Part shown: positions 21,190 to 30,913 of the stretch, in pieces | How the letters are laid out: every line of letters starts with the position of its first letter | Numbering within the stretch: position 1 is the first letter of the stretch | Assembly: GCF_900107855.1 (NCBI RefSeq) | Contig: NZ_FNRJ01000001.1 | Location: 186,001 to 250,000 of the forward strand | Direction: 5' to 3' | Origin: Marinobacterium iners DSM 11526 | Lineage (GTDB): Bacteria > Pseudomonadota > Gammaproteobacteria > Pseudomonadales > Balneatricaceae | DNA: 64,000 nucleotides | The notes under the pieces: generated by a model | The model's database searches: none | What the model was told of the DNA's origin: nothing | Seen by the model: only the letters and a program-made list of their open reading frames with translations | Position numbers and translations under genes: made by a program

Positions 21190-21651
21190 ATGCAACTATC
21201 AGAACTGCTGACCTCATCCCGTACACTCTGCCACGTCGATGTGGTCAGCAAAAAGCGAGCGCTTGAGCTCGCCAGCCAGACTATCGCCGAGCAGCTGGAC
21301 GGCATGGCCGCTGAAGATATCTTCAGCGGCCTGATCAACCGAGAACGCCTTGGCAGCACCGGTATCGGTGAAGGCGTTGCCATTCCTCATTGCAGAATTC
21401 CAGGTGTTACAACAGCCATCGGATTACTGATGACGCTGTCCAGCCCGATTGACTTCGATGCCATCGACAACCGTCCAGTCGACCTGATCTGCTTCCTACT
21501 GGTTCCCGAAGACGGCGCTGAAGAGCACCTGCAGACACTGGCAGGGTTGGCAGAGCTGTTCAACGACTCCAGCACCCGTGAATCACTGCGCAGCTGCGAA
21601 GATTCCTCAAGCCTGCTGGATCGCGTTCAAACTCTCTGCAGAGGCGCCTGA
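21190..21651 (+). CDS. ptsN: PTS IIA-like nitrogen-regulatory protein PtsN
   Basis: A 153-residue EIIA-Ntr protein, the phospho-acceptor at the end of the nitrogen PTS that regulates potassium uptake and other targets rather than sugar transport. The phosphorylation site is His67 in GVAIPHCRIPG. The conserved loop EDIFSGLINRERLGSTGIG precedes it. It is followed after one base by rapZ and then ptsO. Confidence 0.95.
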   Translation: MQLSELLTSSRTLCHVDVVSKKRALELASQTIAEQLDGMAAEDIFSGLINRERLGSTGIGEGVAIPHCRIPGVTTAIGLLMTLSSPIDFDAIDNRPVDLICFLLVPEDGAEEHLQTLAGLAELFNDSSTRESLRSCEDSSSLLDRVQTLCRGA

Positions 21652-21652
21652 C

Positions 21653-22537
21653 ATGCGACTGGTCGTCATCAGCGGCCGCTCCGGCTCAGGCAAAAGCACC
21701 GCCCTGCAGGCACTGGAAGATGTCGGTTTCTACTGCATCGACAACCTGCCGGCCCTGCTTCTGCCCGAGCTGATCCGACTGATGCTGGCTGAGGAAAACC
21801 CTAATCGAGAAATTGCCGTCAGCATTGATGCTCGCAACCTTCTGAGCAACCTGAAACAGTTCCCCAGTGTGATGCGCACTCTGCGTGAACAGTCCAAGCT
21901 GAGCACCGAAACCCTGTTTCTTGATGCTGGTGAAGCTACTCTGCTGCGACGCTATAACGCAACCCGGCGGCGTCACCCGCTCACCGATAAACAACAGAGC
22001 CTACAGCAAGCAATTCGAACCGAACGCAGCCTGCTTGAGCCCATCGCCAATCTCGCTGATCTGCGCATCGATACTACGCGGCTATCACTTTATGAGCTGC
22101 GTGACGAAGTCAAACTGCGTGTTGCCGGGCGCAGTGAACAGGTTCTGTCACTGCAATTTGAGTCATTTGGCTTCAAGCATGGTGTACCGCTCGATGCCGA
22201 TTTCACCTTCGATGTACGGGCCTTGCCCAATCCATACTGGGTCCCTGAATTGCGCCGTCATACCGGCCTCGACACCGAGGTGATCGAGTTTCTGCGCCAG
22301 TCGCCCGAGGTCACCGAGATGGTGAACGACATACAGGCCTTCGTAAGCAAGTGGCTGCCTCAGTTCCAGGCCAATAATCGCAGCTACATCACAATCGGAA
22401 TTGGCTGCACCGGAGGCCAACACCGCTCGGTCTATATTGCCGAGCAACTGGCTGGTTATTTCCGCGGGCATATGGATAATGTGCAGGTGCTACACCGAGA
22501 ACTGAGTCAGCCTGCCGCAGGACCACACCATGATTGA
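21653..22537 (+). CDS. rapZ: RNase adapter protein RapZ
   Basis: A 294-residue P-loop protein (formerly YvcJ/YhbJ). In E. coli it binds GlmZ RNA and recruits RNase E, controlling glucosamine-6-phosphate synthase. Walker A GRSGSGKS is at residues 8-15, and the C-terminal RNA-binding part has IGIGCTGGQHRSVYIAEQLA. The frame is open upstream inside ptsN, but ATG 21653, two bases past the ptsN stop, gives the family N-terminus (MRLVVISGRSGSGKST). It overlaps ptsO by 8 bases. Confidence 0.94.
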   Translation: MRLVVISGRSGSGKSTALQALEDVGFYCIDNLPALLLPELIRLMLAEENPNREIAVSIDARNLLSNLKQFPSVMRTLREQSKLSTETLFLDAGEATLLRRYNATRRRHPLTDKQQSLQQAIRTERSLLEPIANLADLRIDTTRLSLYELRDEVKLRVAGRSEQVLSLQFESFGFKHGVPLDADFTFDVRALPNPYWVPELRRHTGLDTEVIEFLRQSPEVTEMVNDIQAFVSKWLPQFQANNRSYITIGIGCTGGQHRSVYIAEQLAGYFRGHMDNVQVLHRELSQPAAGPHHD

Positions 22538-22799
22538 AACGCGACTGACCATTATCAACAAGCTGGGCCTGCACGCCCGCGCCGCTGCCAAGCTGGTCAC
22601 GCTGGCCAATCAGTTCAATGCCAACATCCGCATCAACAAGGATGGCCGCGAAGTGGATGGCAAGAGCATCATGTCCGTGATGATGCTGGCCGCCAGCAAA
22701 GGTACTGAAATCGCGCTTGTCGCTGAAGGGGATGATGCCCCTGAGGCGCTTAATGCCATCACCGCATTGATCAACAATCGCTTTGACGAGCCCGAATAA
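22530..22799 (+). CDS. ptsO: HPr-like phosphocarrier NPr
   Basis: An 89-residue HPr-family phosphocarrier that passes phosphate from EI-Ntr (PtsP) to PtsN. The active-site His15 lies in NKLGLHARAAAKL, and the second conserved region DGKSIMSVMMLAASKGTEI carries the regulatory serine position. It closes the ptsN-rapZ-ptsO set and is translationally coupled to rapZ by an 8-base overlap. Confidence 0.94.
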   Translation: MIETRLTIINKLGLHARAAAKLVTLANQFNANIRINKDGREVDGKSIMSVMMLAASKGTEIALVAEGDDAPEALNAITALINNRFDEPE

Positions 22800-22852
22800 G
22801 ATCGCGCTCCCCTTTTCCCCGGACAAGCGCCCACCTCCGATCGAGATCCGCC

Positions 22853-24202
22853 ATGAGTCAGCAGGAAACCAAATCCAACCTGGAAGCATTGAGCGCCGCG
22901 CTTGAGGTCGGTGAACTGCAGCAATTGAGGTTCATGCTCAACAAGGGGCTAAAGCCGGTTGAAGTGGCGCACCTGCTGGAAAAGACACCTCCTCGCGAGC
23001 GCCAGATTCTGTGGAACCTGCTCAACCAGGAGCTGGAAGGTGAGGTATTGCAGTACCTGGGGGACGATGCCCAGACCGAAATCCTGAGCCGCATGGAGGC
23101 TTCAGAAGTACTCGCCATTACCGAGTCGCTGGAAACGGACGACATGGCTGACATCCTGCAGCAGCTGCCCGAACGGGTCATGAAGGAGCTGCTGCAGATC
23201 ATGGACCAGCAGAATCGTGAGCGGGTTGAGGAAGTACTGGCGTACCCGGAGGATACCGCCGGCGGTCTGATGAACACGGATACAGTGACTATCAGACCCG
23301 ACATCAATGTGGAAACGGTACTGCGCTATTTGCGCCGCCACAAAGATATCCCGGAAATGACTGACACCCTGTTCGTTGTGAGCCGCAAGGACTCCTACAT
23401 TGGTGTACTGCCACTGACCCGCTTGCTCACGGCAGATCCCGGCGTACTGGTGCGTGAAATCATGCAAACCGATGTAGAGCCGATTCCGGCCGACATGCCG
23501 GATGAAAGCGTCGCCCGCCTGTTCGAACAACTGGACCTGATCTCGGCCCCGGTAGTCAATGAAGAGGGCCGCCTGCTGGGCCGTATCACCATTGATGACG
23601 TAGTCGATGTCATCCGCGAAGATGCTGATCACTCACTGATGAGCATGGCCGGCCTTGATGACGACGAAGATACCTTTGCGCCGATCATGAAAACCACCCG
23701 CCGGCGTGCAGTCTGGCTTGGTATCAACCTGATAACCGCCTTTGCGGCATCCGCGGTCATCGGTCTTTTTGAGGCCACGATTGATAAAGTGGTCGCGCTG
23801 GCCGTACTGATGCCGATTGTTGCCTCTATGGGGGGCATCGCCGGCAGCCAGACACTGACACTGGTGATCCGCGGTCAGGCCCTGGGGCATATCGAGCGCT
23901 CCAATATCGGCTGGCTGTTCAACCGAGAGCTGGTGGTAGGGCTGTTGAACGGGATGCTTTGGGCATTGGTCGTTGCCGTAGTGGCTGTACTCTGGTTTCA
24001 GGACATGACGGTTGGTATCGTGATCGCCATGGCATTGGTAATCAACTTGATTGCCGGCGCCATGGCCGGCACCCTGCTGCCAACGATATTGAAATCAATG
24101 GGTATAGACCCTGCACTGGCCGGAGGCGTCCTGCTGACAACCATCACTGACGTGGTGGGCTTTTTCGCCTTTCTGGGACTGGCGACCCTGTTTTTTGCCT
24201 GA
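22853..24202 (+). CDS. mgtE: Magnesium transporter MgtE
   Basis: A 449-residue magnesium channel. The order is a helical N domain with MgtE repeats (residues about 20-130; PERVMKELLQIMDQQNRERVEEVLAYPEDTAGGLM), two CBS domains (about 135-260), a plug helix, and five membrane helices (from about 285) with the pore region GIAGSQTLTLVIRGQA. The CBS/N part senses cytoplasmic magnesium. No M-box riboswitch fits in the 53-base gap after ptsO. It ends on the base where darP may begin. Confidence 0.93.
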   Translation: MSQQETKSNLEALSAALEVGELQQLRFMLNKGLKPVEVAHLLEKTPPRERQILWNLLNQELEGEVLQYLGDDAQTEILSRMEASEVLAITESLETDDMADILQQLPERVMKELLQIMDQQNRERVEEVLAYPEDTAGGLMNTDTVTIRPDINVETVLRYLRRHKDIPEMTDTLFVVSRKDSYIGVLPLTRLLTADPGVLVREIMQTDVEPIPADMPDESVARLFEQLDLISAPVVNEEGRLLGRITIDDVVDVIREDADHSLMSMAGLDDDEDTFAPIMKTTRRRAVWLGINLITAFAASAVIGLFEATIDKVVALAVLMPIVASMGGIAGSQTLTLVIRGQALGHIERSNIGWLFNRELVVGLLNGMLWALVVAVVAVLWFQDMTVGIVIAMALVINLIAGAMAGTLLPTILKSMGIDPALAGGVLLTTITDVVGFFAFLGLATLFFA

Positions 24203-24213
24203 TGGAAACTGTT

Positions 24214-24732
24214 ATGAGCGATTTTGACCACCTGCAGCATGATGACGAAGAACAGCTGCCGCCAAGCAAGTCCCAGCTCAAGCGTGATGCAGATGAGCTG
24301 CAGAATTTGGGTCAGCGGATGACTGAACTGCGCCCGGACCAGCGAGAGAAACTGCCGATTGATGACCGCCTGCGTGCCGCACTGGATGAATACAGTCGCA
24401 TAAAGGCCAATGGAGCCAAGCGACGCCACCTGCAATTCATTGGCAAACTGATGCGTACAGCGGATGCGGACGCAATTCGCGAAGTGGTTGACCGCTTCGA
24501 CTCCGCTACGGCAGCCCACAACCAGCTGTTTCATGAGCTGGAGCGCTGGCGTGAACGCTTGATCAGCGAAGACAACGAAACGCTGCAAAGTTTTATCGCT
24601 GCCCACCCGGGAGCGGATATTCAACACTTGCGCCAGCTGGTACGCAATGCCAAGCGCGAACGCCAGCTGGAGAAGCCTCCCGTGAATGCGCGCAAACTGT
24701 TCAAGTATATTCGCGAGCTAAACGAAGTCTGA
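24214..24732 (+). CDS. darP: Ribosome biogenesis factor DarP (YjgA)
   Basis: A 172-residue protein of the DUF615/YjgA family that associates with late 50S intermediates in E. coli. It is highly charged and helical, with typical PPSKSQLKRDADELQNLGQRM and HELERWRERLISEDNETL stretches. Translation could also start four codons earlier at 24202, overlapping the mgtE stop. It converges on yhdP with a 5-base gap. Confidence 0.88.
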   Translation: MSDFDHLQHDDEEQLPPSKSQLKRDADELQNLGQRMTELRPDQREKLPIDDRLRAALDEYSRIKANGAKRRHLQFIGKLMRTADADAIREVVDRFDSATAAHNQLFHELERWRERLISEDNETLQSFIAAHPGADIQHLRQLVRNAKRERQLEKPPVNARKLFKYIRELNEV

Positions 24733-24737
24733 CAGAC

Positions 24738-27700
24738 TCAGTCACCGGAGCCAGTCAATAGCTCGAGCTCCGGATTTTCCCAGCTGCCACTGAGTCGATA
24801 GCGCAGTGTCGAGAAGTGCTCCAGCCGATCGCCAATCAATTTGTCGATCACGAATACAGCACCGGCTACCTGGGGCGCTCCAAGCAACACTGCTGCCAAC
24901 GGCACATTACTGCTGATTGGCAAGGCCACCTCGACCTCCTTGTCCAGAGTACCTTCAGCCAGATTCACCTGCCCCTGAATACTCATATTGGCAGACGGAC
25001 CCACCATGACCAGAGGCTCAACGGTGGCAGCAACCCCCTGCTGTAGCCGGTAATGTCCATCCAGACGGTCAAAGCTGACCCCTTTCTTCAACAGATCGCT
25101 GAAATCGAGTCGAAGTCGACGCGCCAGTGAGTTGAAGTTCAGTATCCCGAAAACCCGCAGCAGATTGGTGCTTTCAGCCGTTTCTATCAGACGCCCCTCT
25201 CGGGTCGAGAACTGCAGCTCGCCATTCAGGCGATCCAGTTTTACGTCCCAGGGTGCACCTTTCCAGTTGAGCTGCAACAATGATTCCACCTGGCTTGTTT
25301 CAAGTACACGACCATAGTGCCAGCGCTCAAGCAGCGCGCCGATATCATCCCCCACCAGCCTTAGCGTCAGCTCAGTTTGCTGCTCAGCCTGCTGGCTCCA
25401 ATGTGCCTCACCTCGCAATATAAGTTGATCCAGGTAGGCCTCCAGTGAAGATATGCGGGTACCTCGCTCATCCGGACGCAGACTGAAACGCCAGTCACCC
25501 AGTACCTTTTCACCCAACCAGAGTGAATCTACCCTGACATCGGCTGCAGGCAGGCGCGTACGCCCCAACAACTGTGGATAAAAATCGTCCCTTTCCACCG
25601 CGGCTTCGGTCTCGGGTACTTCATCCTGCATCAGTGCATTCAGCTGCAACCGCTCAAGATGGATCTTCAGTGGCTCATCCGCATGCGGCAGTAACACCTT
25701 ACCCTGCAGGTCAGCACCTCTGATTTCAACCGCAAGCCCGGAAGCCTCGTTTGCGCCGCGGAGTTTAATGGTTTCGGCCGTTGTACCGACGCGCGCAAGT
25801 TCCAACTCAACTTCCTGTATCTGAACCGGCGTACTCAAATTCAGTTTCAGGTTCAGAGGTGCTGCGACCTCTGCCGGCTTGAACAAGACACCGGGCAACG
25901 GCAACTCCACTCCAATCAGATTACTGCTCAGTTCAAGGCTCGGACACGTGGTATCAGCACAGAGCAGCAGTTCACCCTGCCAGTGGGTCGCACCCGTCAC
26001 CATATCCAGAAGTGGCTGTTCCAGCCAGCGGTTCAGGGCCTTCAGGTCAGTCTGCCCCTGCAGACTGACGCTCACTCTATCACGCTCGGTAGTCACGCTG
26101 GCGCTGACCGGGCCTCCCCATGCCTGCGCTTGGATATCTCGGGCACTGAAGCCACGAGCATTGGTATACGTGAAGTGTCCTTCGACATTATCCAGCTCAA
26201 GCCCGAGAGCCTGTGAACCAAAACGCCCCTTGTGGAGATCCACGGCAACACGTACATCGGGTGGTTGCTCTTCAACAAGCGGAATGCTCAGTCCCAGACG
26301 GGTGTCTGCTTGCCCTTCCAGCTGCCATCGCTGCAGCTCTTGCCCCACCAGATTGGCCAGTGGAGTGGTTTTGAGTACCTTATCGATATCACTGGCCGGA
26401 CCATCCAGCAGAGTCTCAATCTCCAACTGTCGACTGCCCGGTGGCAGGTAAGCCCAGCCAGAGGAGATATCGCTGTCGAGAAGTGTAGCCCGGTTGATAT
26501 TGATCGCCAGCCCCTGATCCTTTACAAGTACAAACAGATCACCCTGCTCAATGGCTGGCCAGCCCGGCTGATAATCCAGCCGTGCATCCTCGATATCAAA
26601 AAATAGCTGGACCACAGGGGTCGAGCTCTTGCCAAGAGATCGAGTACCGGTTCTGAGTAACATGCCTGCTTGACGCAACCGCCCTGCCTTGACCGCACGT
26701 TCAAGCCAGCTGTACAGGCCGGTGCCTACCTCTTTTTCAGGGGTATAGAGTGGTGCCTGACTGCCGTCACTGTCTGTCATCCCGATCATCAGGATCAGGT
26801 CAGCCTGCTGTTCAGGATCAAAGGGCAGATCAATACTGAAACGCCCCGCTGCATTGGTCTGCTGATTATGCAGCTGCAGTTGTTCGCCGCTGACCCTGAT
26901 GCCAGCCTCATCTCGCTGCCAGCGGATTTCACCACTGGCTTGCTCATAGCTCCAGCCCTGTGGATAAAGCTCAGGGAAGTGCATATCAAAGGTCTGGCTA
27001 TTAAGCCGGATCAAGCCAGCATCGAGGTTGGCAAGCAGCTCCCCACTGACACCCTCCAGTGCCGGAGCACCGTGCCAGCCATTGACCCCAACTTCGTCAA
27101 GCTCTGCGCTCAGGGTCAGATCACTCCAGTTACCATTAACGGGCTTCTTGAGCCTCAACTGTCGCAACACACCACGGGGCTTCAACTGCTGCAGCAGCTT
27201 GACAAAATTTGGGGCAATATCCTCTGCAACACCAAGCCAGGCTTCGGTTGCTGTAAGGTCCAGCTCCGATATGAAGGCGTGCCTGAGATCAAGTTGCCGC
27301 TCTTGCCAGCCAAAATCAGCTACCAGCAGGGGCAAGGTCAACTGCGCCTGTTCATGCACCAGGGTAATCGGCTGTAACTGAAGCTGATATCCCTGATCAT
27401 TCTGTAGCAACGCCGCTGTAAAGCGCCCCGCCTGAGGTTGAGATAGAGCAGGATCAGTTAACTGCAGCTGTTCAAAGCCAACTTCAGCCTGCAGACTTTG
27501 CAATTGCTGATTACGAACATCGGCCCAAAGCTCCAGATCCAGATCAAGCGCCGCCAGCTCAGGCTCAAGCTCCAGCATTTGAAACAGCTCCGGCCCCAGA
27601 TCCTCAACCTGCAGATAAAAACGGTAGCGGGCCTTGAGTGGGTCCGAAGTTGCCAGATCGGTTTCAATCGCAAAATGCACGCCCGCATCGGCGCCCAGTT

Positions 27701-28313
27701 CCGGCATACGGAACAGGCCACTCAGGCGGTGTTCCTGAGGGGCGTTCTCCAGCTCCAGATCAGCCGGAGTAATAACAAGCGGCACCCCCTGCTCCGGTAT
27801 CAGAGTAATGTGGACATCCCGAATGACTGCATAGGGCTGACGGACCAGCAAACCAACCAGCTGTTCCCAGGCGGATGGCGACACCCCCTGATCTTGCCTG
27901 CCGGGCGCAGCACCCGGACGATGCAGCCAATGCCCTTCGCGCTGGTGCCAGCGCAGATCTACACCCTCAACTTCAAAGCGTTGAAAGATCGGCATTCCCT
28001 CCAGCAAGGAAGCAAGCAGATCCAGCTCAACTTCAAGCCTGTCAATCTGCAGCCTACCGCCAGCACCGGGATCATCGGCAGAAGTGCTTGCCGAAATACC
28101 CTGAACCTCCATTACCGGATAGGCATAGCGCCAACTGCCCTGCATACTGCCAAGCTGTACCGGAAGCGCCAGTACTTCACTGAGCCAGCGCTCAGCCTGC
28201 GGACGAAAGCGATCCGCAGACTCCAGCGCCAGCCTCGCAGCCGTCAGCAGCAATGCCAACAACAGCAACAGCAGCAAAAAAAACCACCAGGCACGACTCA
28301 AATGACGACGCAT
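24738..28313 (-). CDS. yhdP: YhdP-family AsmA-like lipid-transfer protein
   Basis: A 1191-residue inner-membrane-anchored protein of the YhdP/TIGR02099 family, one of the AsmA-like proteins thought to form a long groove moving phospholipid to the outer membrane. One N-terminal membrane segment (FFLLLLLLLALLLTAARLAL) precedes a large beta-rich periplasmic region (DUF3971) and an AsmA_2-like C-terminus. The end of the chain (LSGSWENPELELL) matches the family. It follows rng by 12 bases on the same strand and is probably co-transcribed with it. Confidence 0.88.
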   Translation of the reverse strand: MRRHLSRAWWFFLLLLLLLALLLTAARLALESADRFRPQAERWLSEVLALPVQLGSMQGSWRYAYPVMEVQGISASTSADDPGAGGRLQIDRLEVELDLLASLLEGMPIFQRFEVEGVDLRWHQREGHWLHRPGAAPGRQDQGVSPSAWEQLVGLLVRQPYAVIRDVHITLIPEQGVPLVITPADLELENAPQEHRLSGLFRMPELGADAGVHFAIETDLATSDPLKARYRFYLQVEDLGPELFQMLELEPELAALDLDLELWADVRNQQLQSLQAEVGFEQLQLTDPALSQPQAGRFTAALLQNDQGYQLQLQPITLVHEQAQLTLPLLVADFGWQERQLDLRHAFISELDLTATEAWLGVAEDIAPNFVKLLQQLKPRGVLRQLRLKKPVNGNWSDLTLSAELDEVGVNGWHGAPALEGVSGELLANLDAGLIRLNSQTFDMHFPELYPQGWSYEQASGEIRWQRDEAGIRVSGEQLQLHNQQTNAAGRFSIDLPFDPEQQADLILMIGMTDSDGSQAPLYTPEKEVGTGLYSWLERAVKAGRLRQAGMLLRTGTRSLGKSSTPVVQLFFDIEDARLDYQPGWPAIEQGDLFVLVKDQGLAININRATLLDSDISSGWAYLPPGSRQLEIETLLDGPASDIDKVLKTTPLANLVGQELQRWQLEGQADTRLGLSIPLVEEQPPDVRVAVDLHKGRFGSQALGLELDNVEGHFTYTNARGFSARDIQAQAWGGPVSASVTTERDRVSVSLQGQTDLKALNRWLEQPLLDMVTGATHWQGELLLCADTTCPSLELSSNLIGVELPLPGVLFKPAEVAAPLNLKLNLSTPVQIQEVELELARVGTTAETIKLRGANEASGLAVEIRGADLQGKVLLPHADEPLKIHLERLQLNALMQDEVPETEAAVERDDFYPQLLGRTRLPAADVRVDSLWLGEKVLGDWRFSLRPDERGTRISSLEAYLDQLILRGEAHWSQQAEQQTELTLRLVGDDIGALLERWHYGRVLETSQVESLLQLNWKGAPWDVKLDRLNGELQFSTREGRLIETAESTNLLRVFGILNFNSLARRLRLDFSDLLKKGVSFDRLDGHYRLQQGVAATVEPLVMVGPSANMSIQGQVNLAEGTLDKEVEVALPISSNVPLAAVLLGAPQVAGAVFVIDKLIGDRLEHFSTLRYRLSGSWENPELELLTGSGD

Positions 28314-28325
28314 CGACGCTCCGTA

Positions 28326-29798
28326 TCAGCGCAGTACAACATCAAACTGTTCCGGGGTATACATCGGCTCAACCTGGAACCGTACCGTCTTGCCGATAAA
28401 GGCCTCCAGCTCTGCCACATGGTCAGACACCTCATCCAGCAGGTGATCCACCACCGACTGTGCTGCCAGTACCAAATAGGTCTCGGTGTCATACGCCCGA
28501 TGCTGGCGCAGGATTTCACGGAAAATTTCGTAGCACACCGTCTCTGGCGTTTTCAGTGAACCCCGCCCCTGACAGTGACTGCAGGGCTCACACAGCACTT
28601 GCTCCAGGCTCTCACGCGTGCGCTTGCGGGTCATCTCAACCAGACCCAGCTCTGACACACCGGTCACCTTGCATTTGGCGTGATCCTTCTCCAACACACG
28701 CTCAAGGGTGCGCAATACCTGGCGTTGGTGGTCGGGATCTTCCATATCGATAAAGTCGATGATGATAATGCCGCCCAGGTTACGCAGGCGTAACTGACGA
28801 CCGATGGCTGTGGCCGCTTCAAGATTGGTTTTGAAGATGGTTTCTTCGAGGTTGCGATGGCCCACAAATGCGCCAGTGTTCACATCTACCGTTGTCATTG
28901 CCTCGGTCTGATCAAAAATCAGATAACCACCGGACTTGAGTTCGACCTTGCGCCCCAGCGCCTTCTGCATCTCTTCTTCGACATTGAACATATCGAAAAT
29001 GGGACGCTCGCCAGGGTAATACTCCAGCTTTTCCTCGATTTCGGGTACGAGTGCCTGAACGAATTCCTGTGCACGCTGAAAGGTTTCGCGTGAGTCGATT
29101 CGGATCCGTTCAACACCGGCATGTGCCATGTCTCGCAAGGCACGCATATTCAGCGGCAGATCCTCATACACGATGGCAGGCGGCTTGACCTGCTTGATTT
29201 TGTATCGAATGGATTCCCACAGGCGTCGCAGGAACTGCAGATCACTCTCCAGTTCAACCTCAGTCACACCTTCTGCCACAGTGCGCAGGATCACACCCCA
29301 TTCCGGGGTAGCGGTTGCCTCTGTCTGCATCAACCCTTGCATCTGGTTGCGCAGACGCTCTCGCTCCTGCGGATCTTCTATGCGTTGCGAGATTCCGATG
29401 TGAGTACTGCCAGGCATTAAGACCAGATAGCGCGACGGAATCGAGATATGAGTGGTCAGACGCGCACCCTTGGTCCCGATTGGGTCCTTGGTCACCTGTA
29501 CCAGCAACCCCTGCCCTTCACGCAGCACCTGCGAGATAGAGGTCGAATTACGCTGCTCAGCCGGCAGGCTCTGATCCACCACTTCATCTACATGAATAAA
29601 CGCGGCACGCTCAAGACCGATATCGATAAATGCCGCCTGCATGCCGGGCAACACGCGGGCAACCTTGCCCATATAGATATTACCGACGATACCACGCCGC
29701 TTGGCACGCTCCACGTAGATCTCCTGGGGCATACCGTTTTCGATCACTGCCACACGCGTTTCCATTGGCGTGAAGTTAATCAGGATCTCCTCACCCAT
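28326..29798 (-). CDS. rng: Ribonuclease G
   Basis: A 490-residue endoribonuclease that matures the 5' end of 16S rRNA and degrades some mRNAs. It has the N-terminal S1 domain (GNIYMGKVARVLPGMQAAFIDIGLERAAFIHVDE), the DNase I-like catalytic part with the acidic IIIDFIDMEDPDHQRQV, and the zinc-link CEPCSHCQGRG. It lacks the long degradosome tail of RNase E, so RNase G is preferred. It sits in the conserved mreBCD-maf-rng order. Confidence 0.95.
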   Translation of the reverse strand: MGEEILINFTPMETRVAVIENGMPQEIYVERAKRRGIVGNIYMGKVARVLPGMQAAFIDIGLERAAFIHVDEVVDQSLPAEQRNSTSISQVLREGQGLLVQVTKDPIGTKGARLTTHISIPSRYLVLMPGSTHIGISQRIEDPQERERLRNQMQGLMQTEATATPEWGVILRTVAEGVTEVELESDLQFLRRLWESIRYKIKQVKPPAIVYEDLPLNMRALRDMAHAGVERIRIDSRETFQRAQEFVQALVPEIEEKLEYYPGERPIFDMFNVEEEMQKALGRKVELKSGGYLIFDQTEAMTTVDVNTGAFVGHRNLEETIFKTNLEAATAIGRQLRLRNLGGIIIIDFIDMEDPDHQRQVLRTLERVLEKDHAKCKVTGVSELGLVEMTRKRTRESLEQVLCEPCSHCQGRGSLKTPETVCYEIFREILRQHRAYDTETYLVLAAQSVVDHLLDEVSDHVAELEAFIGKTVRFQVEPMYTPEQFDVVLR

Positions 29799-29832
29799 CC
29801 TCTGTGTCCTCGATCAGCTGATTCTTTATAGT

Positions 29833-30414
29833 TCAGTTTGGCTGCCATAACGGGATATCAAACTTCTGCAGCATTGCAGCCGTCTCCATCAACGGCAAGC
29901 CCACAACAGCCGAATAACTGCCATTAATGCTTTTGACAAACACCGCTCCCAACCCTTGTATGCCATAGGCACCGGCTTTGTCGCAAGACTCACCGGTACG
30001 CCAGTACTGGCGACAACGCGCATCATCCAGCTCAATGAACTCCACATCCGTTTCTACACAGCAGACTTCGACTTTCCCCTCTGCGGCCAACGCGACAGCG
30101 GTCAACACCTGATGGCGCCTGCTAGACAACTGCATCAACATTGCCACAGCCTCATCCTCATTGGCAGGTTTGGCCAGAATATGATCATCTATGGCTACGG
30201 TAGTATCAGAACCCAACACCACCGAATCGCCACCCGCCTGTTCCAGTCCAGCCAATGCCTTCTCTTGTGCCAGGCGAGTCACATATTCACGAGCGGACTC
30301 CTGCTGCAGAGGATCTTCACAGATATCAACGGGACGACAGTCGAAATGGACGCCGATCTGCTCAAGCAGTTCACGTCGGCGCGGGGAGGCTGAAGCCAGA
30401 ATCAGATGTGGCAT
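29833..30414 (-). CDS. maf: Maf/YhdE-type nucleoside triphosphate pyrophosphatase
   Basis: A 193-residue nucleotide house-cleaning enzyme (dTTP/UTP pyrophosphatase type). The N-terminal LILASASPRRRELLEQIG and the central VLGSDTTVAIDD motif are diagnostic; the position between mreD and rng supports the YhdE branch. The frame is open 43 codons upstream within mreD, but ATG 30414 gives the standard N-terminus. Confidence 0.92.
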   Translation of the reverse strand: MPHLILASASPRRRELLEQIGVHFDCRPVDICEDPLQQESAREYVTRLAQEKALAGLEQAGGDSVVLGSDTTVAIDDHILAKPANEDEAVAMLMQLSSRRHQVLTAVALAAEGKVEVCCVETDVEFIELDDARCRQYWRTGESCDKAGAYGIQGLGAVFVKSINGSYSAVVGLPLMETAAMLQKFDIPLWQPN

Positions 30415-30421
30415 AACAGTT

Positions 30422-30913
30422 TCACTGTATGTAGAAGGTGTGACGAACGGCCCGCAGCAGCAGGTACAGCCAGGGCCAGACCAGCGCGCTGACCAGCGAT
30501 GGCAGCAGAAACAGTAATGACTCGCCCGTGGTGCCGGTAACACTTTGCATCCAGTGAAACAGCAGCTGATTGATACCCACCAGCACCAGTACCATCAGCG
30601 ACTGCTGCCAGAGCGGGAACATGCGCAGGCGCTTGTACAATACCAGCACCAGAAAGGCGATCAATGTCAGTGACAGGGCGCTGAGGCCAAGCACGCTGCC
30701 ACGCACCACATCCAGCAGAATGCCGAGCATAAAGGCACTGCCGAGACCCACCCGGTGTGGCAAGGCCATAACCCAGTAGATCAGCATCAGCACGACCCAT
30801 TCAGGCCTAGCCCATACCAGCAGGTCCGGCAGCGGCATCTGGCTCAGCACCAGCCCTACCAAAAAAGTGGCAAAGATGATTAAACCTCCGCCACGCACCT
30901 CACTCATCCGCAA
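30422..30913 (-). CDS. mreD: Rod shape-determining protein MreD
   Basis: A 163-residue inner-membrane protein with about five membrane segments, part of the Rod elongation complex. It has the family features LPDLLVWARPEWVVLMLIYWVMALPHRVGLGSAFMLGILLDVVRGSVLGLSAL. The start overlaps the mreC end by 14 bases. It is recognised mostly by hydrophobicity, the RPEW...LIYW motif and position. Confidence 0.92.
   Translation of the reverse strand: MRMSEVRGGGLIIFATFLVGLVLSQMPLPDLLVWARPEWVVLMLIYWVMALPHRVGLGSAFMLGILLDVVRGSVLGLSALSLTLIAFLVLVLYKRLRMFPLWQQSLMVLVLVGINQLLFHWMQSVTGTTGESLLFLLPSLVSALVWPWLYLLLRAVRHTFYIQ

Noticed and set aside
27498-28559. A 353-codon plus-strand frame across the yhdP/rng boundary
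   Set aside because: It is antisense to two well-supported genes and its Gln/Arg-rich translation has no family features.
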